DNA of 6,151 nt, taken from positions 1,768 to 7,918 of the forward strand of contig PMTP01000119.1 in the NCBI GenBank assembly GCA_003167305.1. Reading direction: 5' to 3'. The notes under the pieces were generated by a model. That model worked only from the letters and a program-made list of their open reading frames with translations. It was not told the origin of the DNA and made no database searches. Both the position numbers and the translations under genes were made by a program. Numbering within the stretch: position 1 is the stretch's first letter; every line of letters starts with the position of its first letter. Below are positions 1-5,672 of the stretch, one piece after another. Source of the stretch: Acidobacteriaceae bacterium (GTDB lineage: Bacteria; Acidobacteriota; Terriglobia; Terriglobales; Acidobacteriaceae).

Positions 1-1086
1 CTCTGCAAGGAGACGGCCATCGTCATCCCGGTCGCCCTGGCCGCCGTCAGCCTCATTGAAAGCTGCCGCGCCTCCGGAATGGCCCGCATCCGGCTCAAGC
101 GCGAGGCCGCCTGGCTCGCCGGTTGCGTCCTCCCCCTGGCCGCCTGGTTCGCCTACCACCGCTGGAAGACCGGCTTCCTCTTCGGCAATCCCGAGTTCCT
201 GCGTTACAACGCCCAGGCCAACCTGGAGCCGCTGCGCTTCCTGGCCGCCTTCGGCCACCGCATTCTGCATCTGACCGCGCACATGAACCTCTTTGTCCCG
301 GTGCTGATGACCGTTGCCGCGCTGCTGCTGGAGCCGCGTGGAGACAGGAGTCAGGGGTCAGGGGTCAGGGATCAGGGATCAGCCAACGGAGTTGACGCTG
401 CCGTCCAGGTTCGCCCCGGCATCGCCCCTGACGCGCTGCGCCGCATTCTTCTTCTGCTGCTGGTGAACGCGCTGCTCTTCAGCTTCCTGGGCGGAGCGCT
501 GCTGACGCGCTACCTGCTGCCGATGTATCCGCTGGTGCTGCTGGTGGCTGCATCCACTTTTTATCGCCGCGTGCCTTGGTGGCAGGGGCTGGCCGCCTTC
601 TGCGCCGCAGCCTTCGTGCTCGGTATCTTCATCAATCCGCCCTATGGCTTTGCTCCGGAAGACAACCTGGACTACGCGCGCGTGATCCGCCTTCATCAGG
701 CCGGCATCGCCCAGCTTGAAGAGCGCTACCCCGGCGCAACGGTGCTCTCCGCCTGGCCGGTCACCGACGAGCTGACCCGCCCTGAGCTGGGCTACCTGAA
801 ACAGCCCTTTGCGGTGGCTCCCATCGAGGACTTCTCCGCCGCCCAGATTACCCGCGCCGCTCAGGAGCCGGAAAAATTCTCCGCCGCGCTGGTCTTCAGC
901 ACCAAGGCCGATCCGTCTTCGCCACTCTTCACGCTGGGGCAGGCGAGCAAGGCGATGGACGAGCGCTACTTCGGCCTCCATCACGACCTGCCGCCCGAAG
1001 AGATCGCGATAGAACTCCACGGCACGCTGGTCTGGAAGCAGGAAGACCATGGGCAGTGGATTGCGCTCATCCGGTTCAAACGCTAG
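1..1086 (+). CDS. PMT/ArnT-type membrane glycosyltransferase, 3' part (5' end outside window)
   Basis: The reading frame is open from the first base, so the ATG at 79 is internal and the true start lies upstream; 361 residues are visible. Seen: a KETA motif at residues 3-6 leading into a hydrophobic helix (about 5-19), further membrane segments at about 36-53, 92-110, 147-168, 171-186 and 195-211, and the sequence TRYLLPMYPL at 169-178. A KETA element and a late RY-LP-YPL element are typical of polytopic GT-C fold transferases (GT39/GT83-like) that move sugars from polyprenyl-phosphate donors; the acceptor cannot be told from this fragment, and the catalytic N-terminal loop is missing. A soluble tail of about 150 residues follows the last helix. 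Oddity: residues 115-127 are encoded by a heptamer tandem repeat and form a hydrophilic Gly/Ser/Gln/Arg/Asp loop between membrane segments. It stands 235 bp ahead of the next gene. Family call fairly likely; precise role unknown. Confidence 0.75.
   Translation, partial: LCKETAIVIPVALAAVSLIESCRASGMARIRLKREAAWLAGCVLPLAAWFAYHRWKTGFLFGNPEFLRYNAQANLEPLRFLAAFGHRILHLTAHMNLFVPVLMTVAALLLEPRGDRSQGSGVRDQGSANGVDAAVQVRPGIAPDALRRILLLLLVNALLFSFLGGALLTRYLLPMYPLVLLVAASTFYRRVPWWQGLAAFCAAAFVLGIFINPPYGFAPEDNLDYARVIRLHQAGIAQLEERYPGATVLSAWPVTDELTRPELGYLKQPFAVAPIEDFSAAQITRAAQEPEKFSAALVFSTKADPSSPLFTLGQASKAMDERYFGLHHDLPPEEIAIELHGTLVWKQEDHGQWIALIRFKR
345..382 (+). repeat. Heptanucleotide tandem repeat inside a coding region
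   Basis: There are 5.4 consecutive 7-bp units: CAGGAGT, CAGGGGT twice, CAGGGAT twice, then CAG. The array sits inside the glycosyltransferase frame, in a loop between two membrane segments. Because 7 is not a multiple of 3, a change by one or two units would shift the frame, while a change by three units would keep it. The present number of units leaves the gene open to its stop at 1084-1086. Confidence 0.9.
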
Positions 1087-1321
1087 TTTGACGCGCTGGC
1101 GGAGGCTGGGAACGATCAGACAGAGAAGGCAAGAAACTTTTCAATTTTGCATTTCCTCATGGGTGTTCCAATCCGAAGATTCAGAGCGAAGTTTTTCAGC
1201 CTATTGTTAGAGTTTTCTATTTTCCTGGAACCCAATTCTGCACAATGCTTCAGCCCCTCTGCCCTGCTCCTCGCCCCCGCAACCGGCCGCTCGCGGGCCG
1301 ACGGCCTATAATCAGCGTGTC
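1087..1321. other. Intergenic spacer, AT-richer middle
   Basis: This 235-bp gap separates the glycosyltransferase from the TPR protein. The part at about 1130-1240 is clearly more AT-rich than the genes on both sides, as expected of a non-coding promoter region. Its last 40 bases are very GC-rich and hold overlapping CGGCC/GGCCG inverted repeats (1284-1288 with 1296-1300, and 1296-1300 with 1302-1306). I see no convincing small gene, tRNA or T-tract terminator in it. Confidence 0.6.
1307..1312 (+). promoter_or_regulatory. Candidate -10 box (TATAAT) just upstream of a GTG start
   Basis: A perfect TATAAT lies 9 bp before the GTG at 1322. If it works as a sigma-70-type -10 element, transcription would begin at about 1318-1321 and the mRNA would have almost no 5' leader. 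This fits the lack of any visible Shine-Dalgarno sequence there. No good -35 hexamer is found at the usual distance; that region is CGGCC-rich. A chance match is possible. Confidence 0.4.
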
Positions 1322-3034
1322 GTGCAACCATTTTTTTCATATCGTTCAGGCCGGGTTCGGCGGCTGTTGGAAGTGGCACTTGTGCTGCTCCTCTCTATAG
1401 CGGTTCCTGCGCGCGCTCAGGCCTCCGCGGAGGCTGTCCGCGCCGCGGGCGGCCGCATCCTGCTGGTGCTGCCTTTTGACAACCGCACCGGTCAGCCCAG
1501 CCTGGAGTGGATTCGCGAGGCCTCGGCGGAAATTCTGACCAGCCGTCTGGCAGCGGCGGGTTTCAGTCCCATGAGCCGCGCTGATCGCCGGTACGCTTTG
1601 GATCACCTGGGGCTGCCGCAGGGCTTTCACCCCTCGCGCGCCACCTCGCTCAAACTGGCTGAAACTCTGGACGCCGATTCGATTATTGTGGGCAGCTACG
1701 TGACCGACGGCGCCGGCATTGTGGCCGAGGCGCAACTGGTGGATGTGCCCTATCTGCGCATGAGCAACGCGGTCACCGCCCGCGGCGAGATGCGCTCGCT
1801 GATCGCGGTCTTCGATTCGCTGGCCTGGAAGCTGACACGGCAGCTCGACCCAGGCTTCAAAGACTCTGAAGCAACATTTTTGGCCGCCGATTCCGGCCTG
1901 CGCCTGGACGCCTTCGAGCAGTACATTCGCGGCATCACCGAGCCTGACCAGCCGGAGCGTCTGCGCCATCTGAATCAATCGGTCGCGCTCAGCCCGGAGT
2001 TCTCGCCGGCTTGGATGGCGCTGGGCCGCGAGGAGTATGCCGGCAAGCAGTACGAGCAGGCGGCAGCGGCCTTCGCCAAGGTGGGGGGCAACGACGCCGA
2101 CGCTCTTGAGGCTGGCTTCTACCGTGGCCTATCGCTGTTCTTCTCCGGCGGCTACCCCCGTGCCGAAGAGGCCTTTGCCGGCGTGGCCCGCGTGCTGCCG
2201 CTCCCCGAGGTTCTGAATAATGAAGGCGTGGCGCTCGCCCGCCAGGCCAAGGACGGCATACCGCTCTTTCGCCAGGCGATGGCCGCAGACCCCAACGAGG
2301 CCGACTACCACTTCAACCTGGCCGTCAGCCTGCAACGCCACGGCGACAAAGCCGAAGCCCTGACCGAACTGGCCCAATGCCTGCGCCTGCATCCCAATGA
2401 CAGTGAGGCCAAGGCGGTGCAGAGGGCCTGGATAAAGCCGGACAAGCCTGCCACGGCGAAACCCATCTCCGCCAAGCCGGGAACGGCTCAGACGCCGGCC
2501 GCGCCACCAGCCGCAGTCGCGCCGGTCGAGGCGGGAGGCTTGGACGAAGACGCCAAAGCCGACCCGCTGGAGCGCATCAAACGCGGCTTTGACGCTACAG
2601 CCTTCCACCAGGCCGCCCTGATGGTGGACCAGATGGATGCCGCGCGCCTGGCTCAGCTTGCGCCGCGAGAGCGCGCGCAAAAGCTCTCCGCACAGGCGCA
2701 TGAGTATCTGGAGCGAGGACTGCTGCTGGAAGCCGAACGGCACTATCAGGCCGCCCTGGCCGCCGATCCAAGGTCCGCCGCGGCCCACGCCGGGCTGGCT
2801 CAGGTACATGAGCGCAGCGGCGACGCCGAGGCAGCCCGCAAGGAAGCCGTTACCTCGCTGGAACTGATGCCGTCGGTCGATGCGTACCTGGTCATGGTCC
2901 GCTTGCAGATTGCGGCCAGCCATTTGTATGAAGCGCAACGTAACCTGGATGCGGCCCTGCAAATCGACCCGCAGAACAAGGCGGCGCTGGAATTGCGCAA
3001 GCAGATTGAGGCCCTGGACGGGATGAAGAAGTAA
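1322..3034 (+). CDS. Exported TPR-repeat protein with TolB/FlgO-like N-terminal domain
   Basis: A 570-residue protein. Seen: an Arg-rich n-region (11-14), a hydrophobic core (about 17-28) and an Ala-Arg-Ala site near 30-32, which together make a Sec signal peptide, so it is probably periplasmic. Residues about 45-145 begin ILLVLPFDNRTG and end in a strand, IIVGSYV, followed by AEAQLVDV; this resembles the small alpha/beta domain of the TolB-N/FlgO/CsgG type. TPR-like helix pairs with the usual A/Y/A-L spacing and NP/DP turns occupy about 211-360. A Pro/Ala/Lys-rich linker (371-404) leads to a second helical block, with TPRs at about 456-565. TPR arrays bind other proteins; no catalytic residues are apparent, and partner and function are unknown. 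The GTG at 1322 is the first start in frame and keeps the signal peptide whole; the next ATG, at 1571, would remove it. No Shine-Dalgarno sequence is visible. Confidence 0.85.
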   Translation: MQPFFSYRSGRVRRLLEVALVLLLSIAVPARAQASAEAVRAAGGRILLVLPFDNRTGQPSLEWIREASAEILTSRLAAAGFSPMSRADRRYALDHLGLPQGFHPSRATSLKLAETLDADSIIVGSYVTDGAGIVAEAQLVDVPYLRMSNAVTARGEMRSLIAVFDSLAWKLTRQLDPGFKDSEATFLAADSGLRLDAFEQYIRGITEPDQPERLRHLNQSVALSPEFSPAWMALGREEYAGKQYEQAAAAFAKVGGNDADALEAGFYRGLSLFFSGGYPRAEEAFAGVARVLPLPEVLNNEGVALARQAKDGIPLFRQAMAADPNEADYHFNLAVSLQRHGDKAEALTELAQCLRLHPNDSEAKAVQRAWIKPDKPATAKPISAKPGTAQTPAAPPAAVAPVEAGGLDEDAKADPLERIKRGFDATAFHQAALMVDQMDAARLAQLAPRERAQKLSAQAHEYLERGLLLEAERHYQAALAADPRSAAAHAGLAQVHERSGDAEAARKEAVTSLELMPSVDAYLVMVRLQIAASHLYEAQRNLDAALQIDPQNKAALELRKQIEALDGMKK

Positions 3035-3075
3035 TAATATGTCAGGGAACTTTGATTAAGTTCGTGTTTTGAACG

Positions 3076-3095
3076 GGCACGGCTTTAGCCGTGCC
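3076..3095. repeat. Palindromic (REP-like) hairpin, GGCACGGC stem
   Basis: An 8-bp perfect stem (3076-3083 with 3088-3095) has the 4-nt loop TTTA; its central bases read GGCTTTAGCC. The near copy GGCTTTAACC follows at 3118-3127, about 37 bp on, and would be a better palindrome with one A-to-G change. No T-run follows the stem, so it fits a dispersed intergenic palindrome better than a classical intrinsic terminator, although it may still affect the 3' end of the TPR transcript. Confidence 0.75.
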
Positions 3096-3209
3096 GCAAT
3101 TGCAACAAAAAACGTAGGGCTTTAACCCGGAGGGAATGATTGATTGCAATAATGATATTTTCGGAGCTTTCCTAAGGATGAAGATTGTTGGAATTTGGGC
3201 TTCACTCTG

Positions 3210-3215
3210 AAAGGA
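3210..3215 (+). promoter_or_regulatory. Ribosome binding site AAAGGA that decides the Mrr start
   Basis: AAAGGA sits 6 nt before the ATG at 3222. A TTG at 3195 would extend the frame by nine residues, but it has no comparable site upstream and would place this AAAGGA inside the coding region. The ATG is therefore preferred. Confidence 0.7.
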
Positions 3216-3221
3216 TTTATC

Positions 3222-4097
3222 ATGACCACGCGAAAAACTGGAAAAGGCCCGCAATTTGTAAGGTTTTTTGGTCCGTTACTTGATGCGCTGCGAAAATTGG
3301 GTGGTTCTGCCACGCCAGAGGAAGCCGTTGAGCAAATTGCCAAAGACCTTGGCATTACCGATGCAGAGCAAGATGAAAGATTAACATCAGGTGAACCTAG
3401 ATTTAAGAATCAAATTGCCTGGGCTCGCTTTTATCTTGTGCGTGATGGGATGCTTGACTCATCAAAACGAGGAGTTTGGAGTCTGACAGATAAAGGGCGC
3501 ACTGCCACACTTACACATGAGCAGGCAAAAGATATTTTTCTTAGGCTAGCAAAAATCTTTCGAGTTCAACGCGTCCCAGAGATACATGGAAAAGAAACAG
3601 AAATTGAGCAAATTGCAGAAGAGGCAATTAACTCTCCCAGTAATTACAGAGAACAGATAATTCAGCTTTTACTTTCACTTCCAGCGAAAGGTTTTGAACG
3701 TCTTGCGCAGCGGATATTGCGTGAGTCTGGATTTACCCAGGTTGTTGTAACAGGACAAAGCGGAGATGGTGGTATTGATGGAAATGGGACTCTGCAAATC
3801 AATCCACTTCTTTCATTTAAGGTGCTATTCCAATGCAAGCGTTATAAAGAAACAGTCGCGCCCACGCACGTACGGGATTTTCGAGGAGCAATGGCAGGAC
3901 GCGCAGACAAAGGGATCATTCTGACTACAGGTACATTTTCGGCGGAAGCTCGTCGCGAGGCATCACGCGATGGAGTACCACCAATCGAACTTATAGATGG
4001 AGAAAAGTTGGTTGATCTGCTTGAGCGATTAGAGCTTGGATTGAAACCTATAACAACGTACGAATTAGACCCGAACTTCTTTAACGAGTTCAAGTGA
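3222..4097 (+). CDS. mrr: Mrr-type restriction endonuclease
   Basis: A 291-residue protein close to the usual Mrr length. Seen: an N-terminal winged-helix-like region (about 10-93, PQFVRFFGPLLDALRKLGG to WSLTDKGR) matching the Mrr_N domain; a charged connector (95-140); then the catalytic domain from about 152, with GFERLAQRIL, SGDGGIDG and QCKRY. The probable PD-(D/E)xK active-site residues are D186 in GIDG and Q204/K206 in QxK, with E159 also conserved in such proteins. Known of the family: E. coli Mrr is a type IV enzyme that cuts modified DNA and needs no partner methylase; accordingly no methyltransferase is seen here. Base composition is far more AT-rich than the flanking genes (roughly mid-40s percent GC by eye) and codon use differs, with many AAA, GAA and TTT codons. 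This suggests horizontal acquisition. It ends 16 bp before nfeD. The target modification cannot be predicted. Confidence 0.93.
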   Translation: MTTRKTGKGPQFVRFFGPLLDALRKLGGSATPEEAVEQIAKDLGITDAEQDERLTSGEPRFKNQIAWARFYLVRDGMLDSSKRGVWSLTDKGRTATLTHEQAKDIFLRLAKIFRVQRVPEIHGKETEIEQIAEEAINSPSNYREQIIQLLLSLPAKGFERLAQRILRESGFTQVVVTGQSGDGGIDGNGTLQINPLLSFKVLFQCKRYKETVAPTHVRDFRGAMAGRADKGIILTTGTFSAEARREASRDGVPPIELIDGEKLVDLLERLELGLKPITTYELDPNFFNEFK

Positions 4098-4100
4098 TCG

Positions 4101-4107
4101 AAAGGAG
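4101..4107 (+). promoter_or_regulatory. Strong ribosome binding site of nfeD (AAAGGAG)
   Basis: AAAGGAG lies 6 nt before the nfeD ATG and 3 nt after the Mrr stop codon (TGA, 4095-4097). The 16-bp junction has room for this site but not for a promoter, so nfeD should be transcribed from within or upstream of the Mrr gene. Confidence 0.8.
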
Positions 4108-4113
4108 CAAGCC

Positions 4114-5424
4114 ATGATTCATCGCGTACACAGTTATACGGTACTGATCGGTTTGGTTGCGGCCTGCGGGTGGGCCGCTCCGGCCCGCGCCCAGCAGCCG
4201 CAAGTCGACAAGTTCATCCTCGCCGACACTATCCAGCCGGTGACGCAGGGCGAGCTCGACCGGGCCATCCAGAGAGCCAACGCCGACGGCGCGCGCGCTT
4301 TGCTGATTGAGCTGGACACGCCCGGCGGCCTGCTCGACTCGACGCGCACCATGGCCGGCGCGATCCTCTCCTCGCGGGTACCGGTCATCGTCTATGTGGC
4401 TCCGGCGGGGGCGCGCGCCGGCTCAGCGGGCTTCTTCCTGCTGGAGTCGGCCGACATCGCCGCTATGGCTCCCGGAACCAACGCCGGAGCGGCCCATCCG
4501 GTGATCGAGATGGGCCCTCAGCCCGACGCGACGATGATGCAGAAGATCGAGAACGACGCGGAAGCCTTCCTGCGCTCCTACGTAACAAAACGTAACAGGA
4601 ACGCCGAAGCGGCCGAGGCCGCCGTCCACTCGTCGCACTCCTACACCGCGCAGGAGGCGCTGGACCTGCACCTGATCGACCTGACCGCCGCGAACGACTG
4701 GGAGTTGCTGCGCGCGCTTGACGGCCGCGAGATCACGCGCATGGATGGAACGAAACTCACGCTTCACCTGGCCGGCGTACGCATCGAAGACTTCAAGCCC
4801 ACGCTGCGCGAAGAGCTGCTCGGCTGGCTGGTCAATCCCAACATCGCGCTGCTCTTCGGGGTCTGCGGCGCGCTGCTGATCTATTTGGAATTCAACACGC
4901 CCGGCACCATCGTTCCCGGCGCGCTGGGCACGCTGATGCTGCTGCTGGCCATCTTCGCGCTCGACCTGCTGCCGATTCGCTTCACCTCGGTTCTGCTGCT
5001 GGTGGCGGCGCTGGTGCTGATTCTACTGGAGGCCAAGTTCGGCGGCCACGGCGCGCTGGCCATCGCCGGGATCGTCTGCCTGACCTTCGGGACTCTTACT
5101 TTAGTAGCCGCGCCGATTCCGGAGATGGCCATCAGCCCCTGGGTCGCCGGGGCGGTCAGCGTAGCCTTCGCATTGATCACACTCGTTCTTATTCGACTCG
5201 CGTTTCGCGCGCGGCGCATGAAATCCTGTCTGGGCCCATCGGCGCTGGTGGGCCGACTGGCCTCGGCGATGGAGCCACTCACGCCTGAAGGCCATGTGCT
5301 GGTGGAGGGTGAAATATGGCGCGCCGTGGCCAGCGAACCCGTGGCCGCCGGGGCGGCGTTGCGCGTCGTGGGCCTGGAAAACTACCTGCTACACGTGAAG
5401 CCGGCCACGCCGCAAAAACCATAG
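4114..5424 (+). CDS. nfeD: NfeD membrane-bound serine protease, full-length form
   Basis: A 436-residue protein with the complete long-NfeD architecture. Seen: a signal peptide (about 1-26, ending ARA-QQ); a ClpP/SppA-like protease domain (about 32-192) with ELDTPGGLLDSTR at 66-78 and ARAGSAGFF at 100-108; four or five membrane helices between about 235 and 363; and a small C-terminal beta domain (about 372-430) containing VEGEIWRAVA, the OB-fold NfeD domain. S104 is the likely nucleophile, and K144 in MQKIEND aligns with the lysine of the Ser-Lys dyad of the archaeal homologue PH1510, at a spacing of 40 residues. Known of the family: such proteases cleave the hydrophobic C-terminal part of stomatin homologues usually encoded next to them. 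A slipin gene follows here. The ATG at 4114 has a strong AAAGGAG site. Both active-site residues are present, so it is probably active. Confidence 0.95.
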   Translation: MIHRVHSYTVLIGLVAACGWAAPARAQQPQVDKFILADTIQPVTQGELDRAIQRANADGARALLIELDTPGGLLDSTRTMAGAILSSRVPVIVYVAPAGARAGSAGFFLLESADIAAMAPGTNAGAAHPVIEMGPQPDATMMQKIENDAEAFLRSYVTKRNRNAEAAEAAVHSSHSYTAQEALDLHLIDLTAANDWELLRALDGREITRMDGTKLTLHLAGVRIEDFKPTLREELLGWLVNPNIALLFGVCGALLIYLEFNTPGTIVPGALGTLMLLLAIFALDLLPIRFTSVLLLVAALVLILLEAKFGGHGALAIAGIVCLTFGTLTLVAAPIPEMAISPWVAGAVSVAFALITLVLIRLAFRARRMKSCLGPSALVGRLASAMEPLTPEGHVLVEGEIWRAVASEPVAAGAALRVVGLENYLLHVKPATPQKP

Positions 5425-5475
5425 AAGGCTTCTACAAATGATCAGGATTTTGCATTGCTCCCGTAACGCCTCGCA

Positions 5476-5492
5476 CCGCCCCTCAGGGGCGG
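5476..5492. repeat. Hairpin A of the palindrome cluster
   Basis: CCGCCCC and GGGGCGG form a 7-bp GC-only stem around the loop TCA, about 50 bp after the nfeD stop. No T-run follows (GAATACC), so it is not a standard intrinsic terminator, though its strength could still slow polymerase or protect an mRNA 3' end. Confidence 0.75.
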
Positions 5493-5514
5493 GAATACCT
5501 TATCCGATCGCTCT

Positions 5515-5533
5515 CCCAGGGTTTCACCCTGGG
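5515..5533. repeat. Hairpin B of the palindrome cluster
   Basis: CCCAGGGT and ACCCTGGG form an 8-bp stem around the loop TTC. It begins 22 bp after hairpin A and is followed by CTATTATCG. The CCCAGGGT...ACCCTGGG type recurs between genes in acidobacterial genomes as I recall; copy number in this genome cannot be seen from the window. Confidence 0.75.
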
Positions 5534-5546
5534 CTATTATCGACTC

Positions 5547-5563
5547 CTCCCTCCGGGAGGGAG
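5547..5563. repeat. Hairpin C of the palindrome cluster
   Basis: CTCCCTC and GAGGGAG form a 7-bp stem around the loop CGG, 13 bp after hairpin B. Like its two neighbours it lacks a T-run. The regular spacing of the three stems suggests one composite element rather than three independent sites. Confidence 0.75.
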
Positions 5564-5642
5564 ATACAGATTCTTCGCAAATCGTGCCTGCGTTAGCCCT
5601 AAAAACCCAGGCCAACCATTCCACGCACCAACATAACAGGAG

Positions 5643-5648
5643 TACAAT
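5643..5648 (+). promoter_or_regulatory. Weak candidate -10 box for the slipin gene
   Basis: TACAAT lies 24 bp before the ATG at 5673, which would leave a short leader containing the GAGGGA ribosome binding site. The sequence at the -35 distance (around TTCCAC, 5619-5624) is a poor match to consensus. An own promoter for the slipin is plausible because the palindrome cluster separates it from nfeD. Confidence 0.25.
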
Positions 5649-5672
5649 TCGGTCGTATGTGAGGGAATTCCA

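Larger units (their letters stand above)
3035..3221. other. Intergenic spacer where composition drops from GC-rich to AT-rich
   Basis: This 187-bp spacer follows the TPR gene. It carries a strong hairpin (3076-3095) and a degenerate second copy of its core (3117-3128), then about 90 bp of AT-rich sequence leading to the restriction gene. The change in base composition starts just after the TPR stop codon. I could not identify a convincing promoter for the next gene. Confidence 0.6.
5425..5672. other. Intergenic spacer with palindrome cluster between nfeD and slipin gene
   Basis: This 248-bp gap holds three perfect hairpins within 88 bp (5476-5563), followed by about 110 bp of plain leader ending in the ribosome binding site GAGGGA (5661-5666), 6 nt before the slipin ATG. 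Short reading frames on the minus strand across the hairpins lack any start signal or recognisable protein and are not taken as genes. Confidence 0.7.

Noticed and set aside
379..1050. Long minus-strand open frame (223 codons) opposite the glycosyltransferase
   Set aside because: It lies wholly opposite a well-supported gene, has no membrane or domain signature, and is what high-GC codon use produces on the other strand.
2129..2962. Minus-strand open frame of 277 codons opposite the TPR gene
   Set aside because: Its composition (Gly/Gln/Arg-rich, no recognisable domain) and full overlap with the TPR repeats mark it as a shadow frame.
3195..3221. Upstream TTG start for the Mrr protein
   Set aside because: The ATG at 3222 has AAAGGA at 6 nt, and the nine added residues would precede the Mrr_N domain without family support.
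5476..5563. CRISPR array or intrinsic terminators
   Set aside because: The three stems differ in sequence and have no equal spacers, so they are not CRISPR repeats; none is followed by a T-run on the + strand.
5442..5624. Minus-strand 60-codon open frame in the nfeD-slipin spacer
   Set aside because: It runs through all three hairpins, has no ribosome binding site that I can see, and its product is low-complexity Arg/Gly/Ser sequence.
5573..5672. Riboswitch or small RNA upstream of the slipin gene
   Set aside because: No conserved riboswitch core or stable fold is visible in this plain leader sequence.
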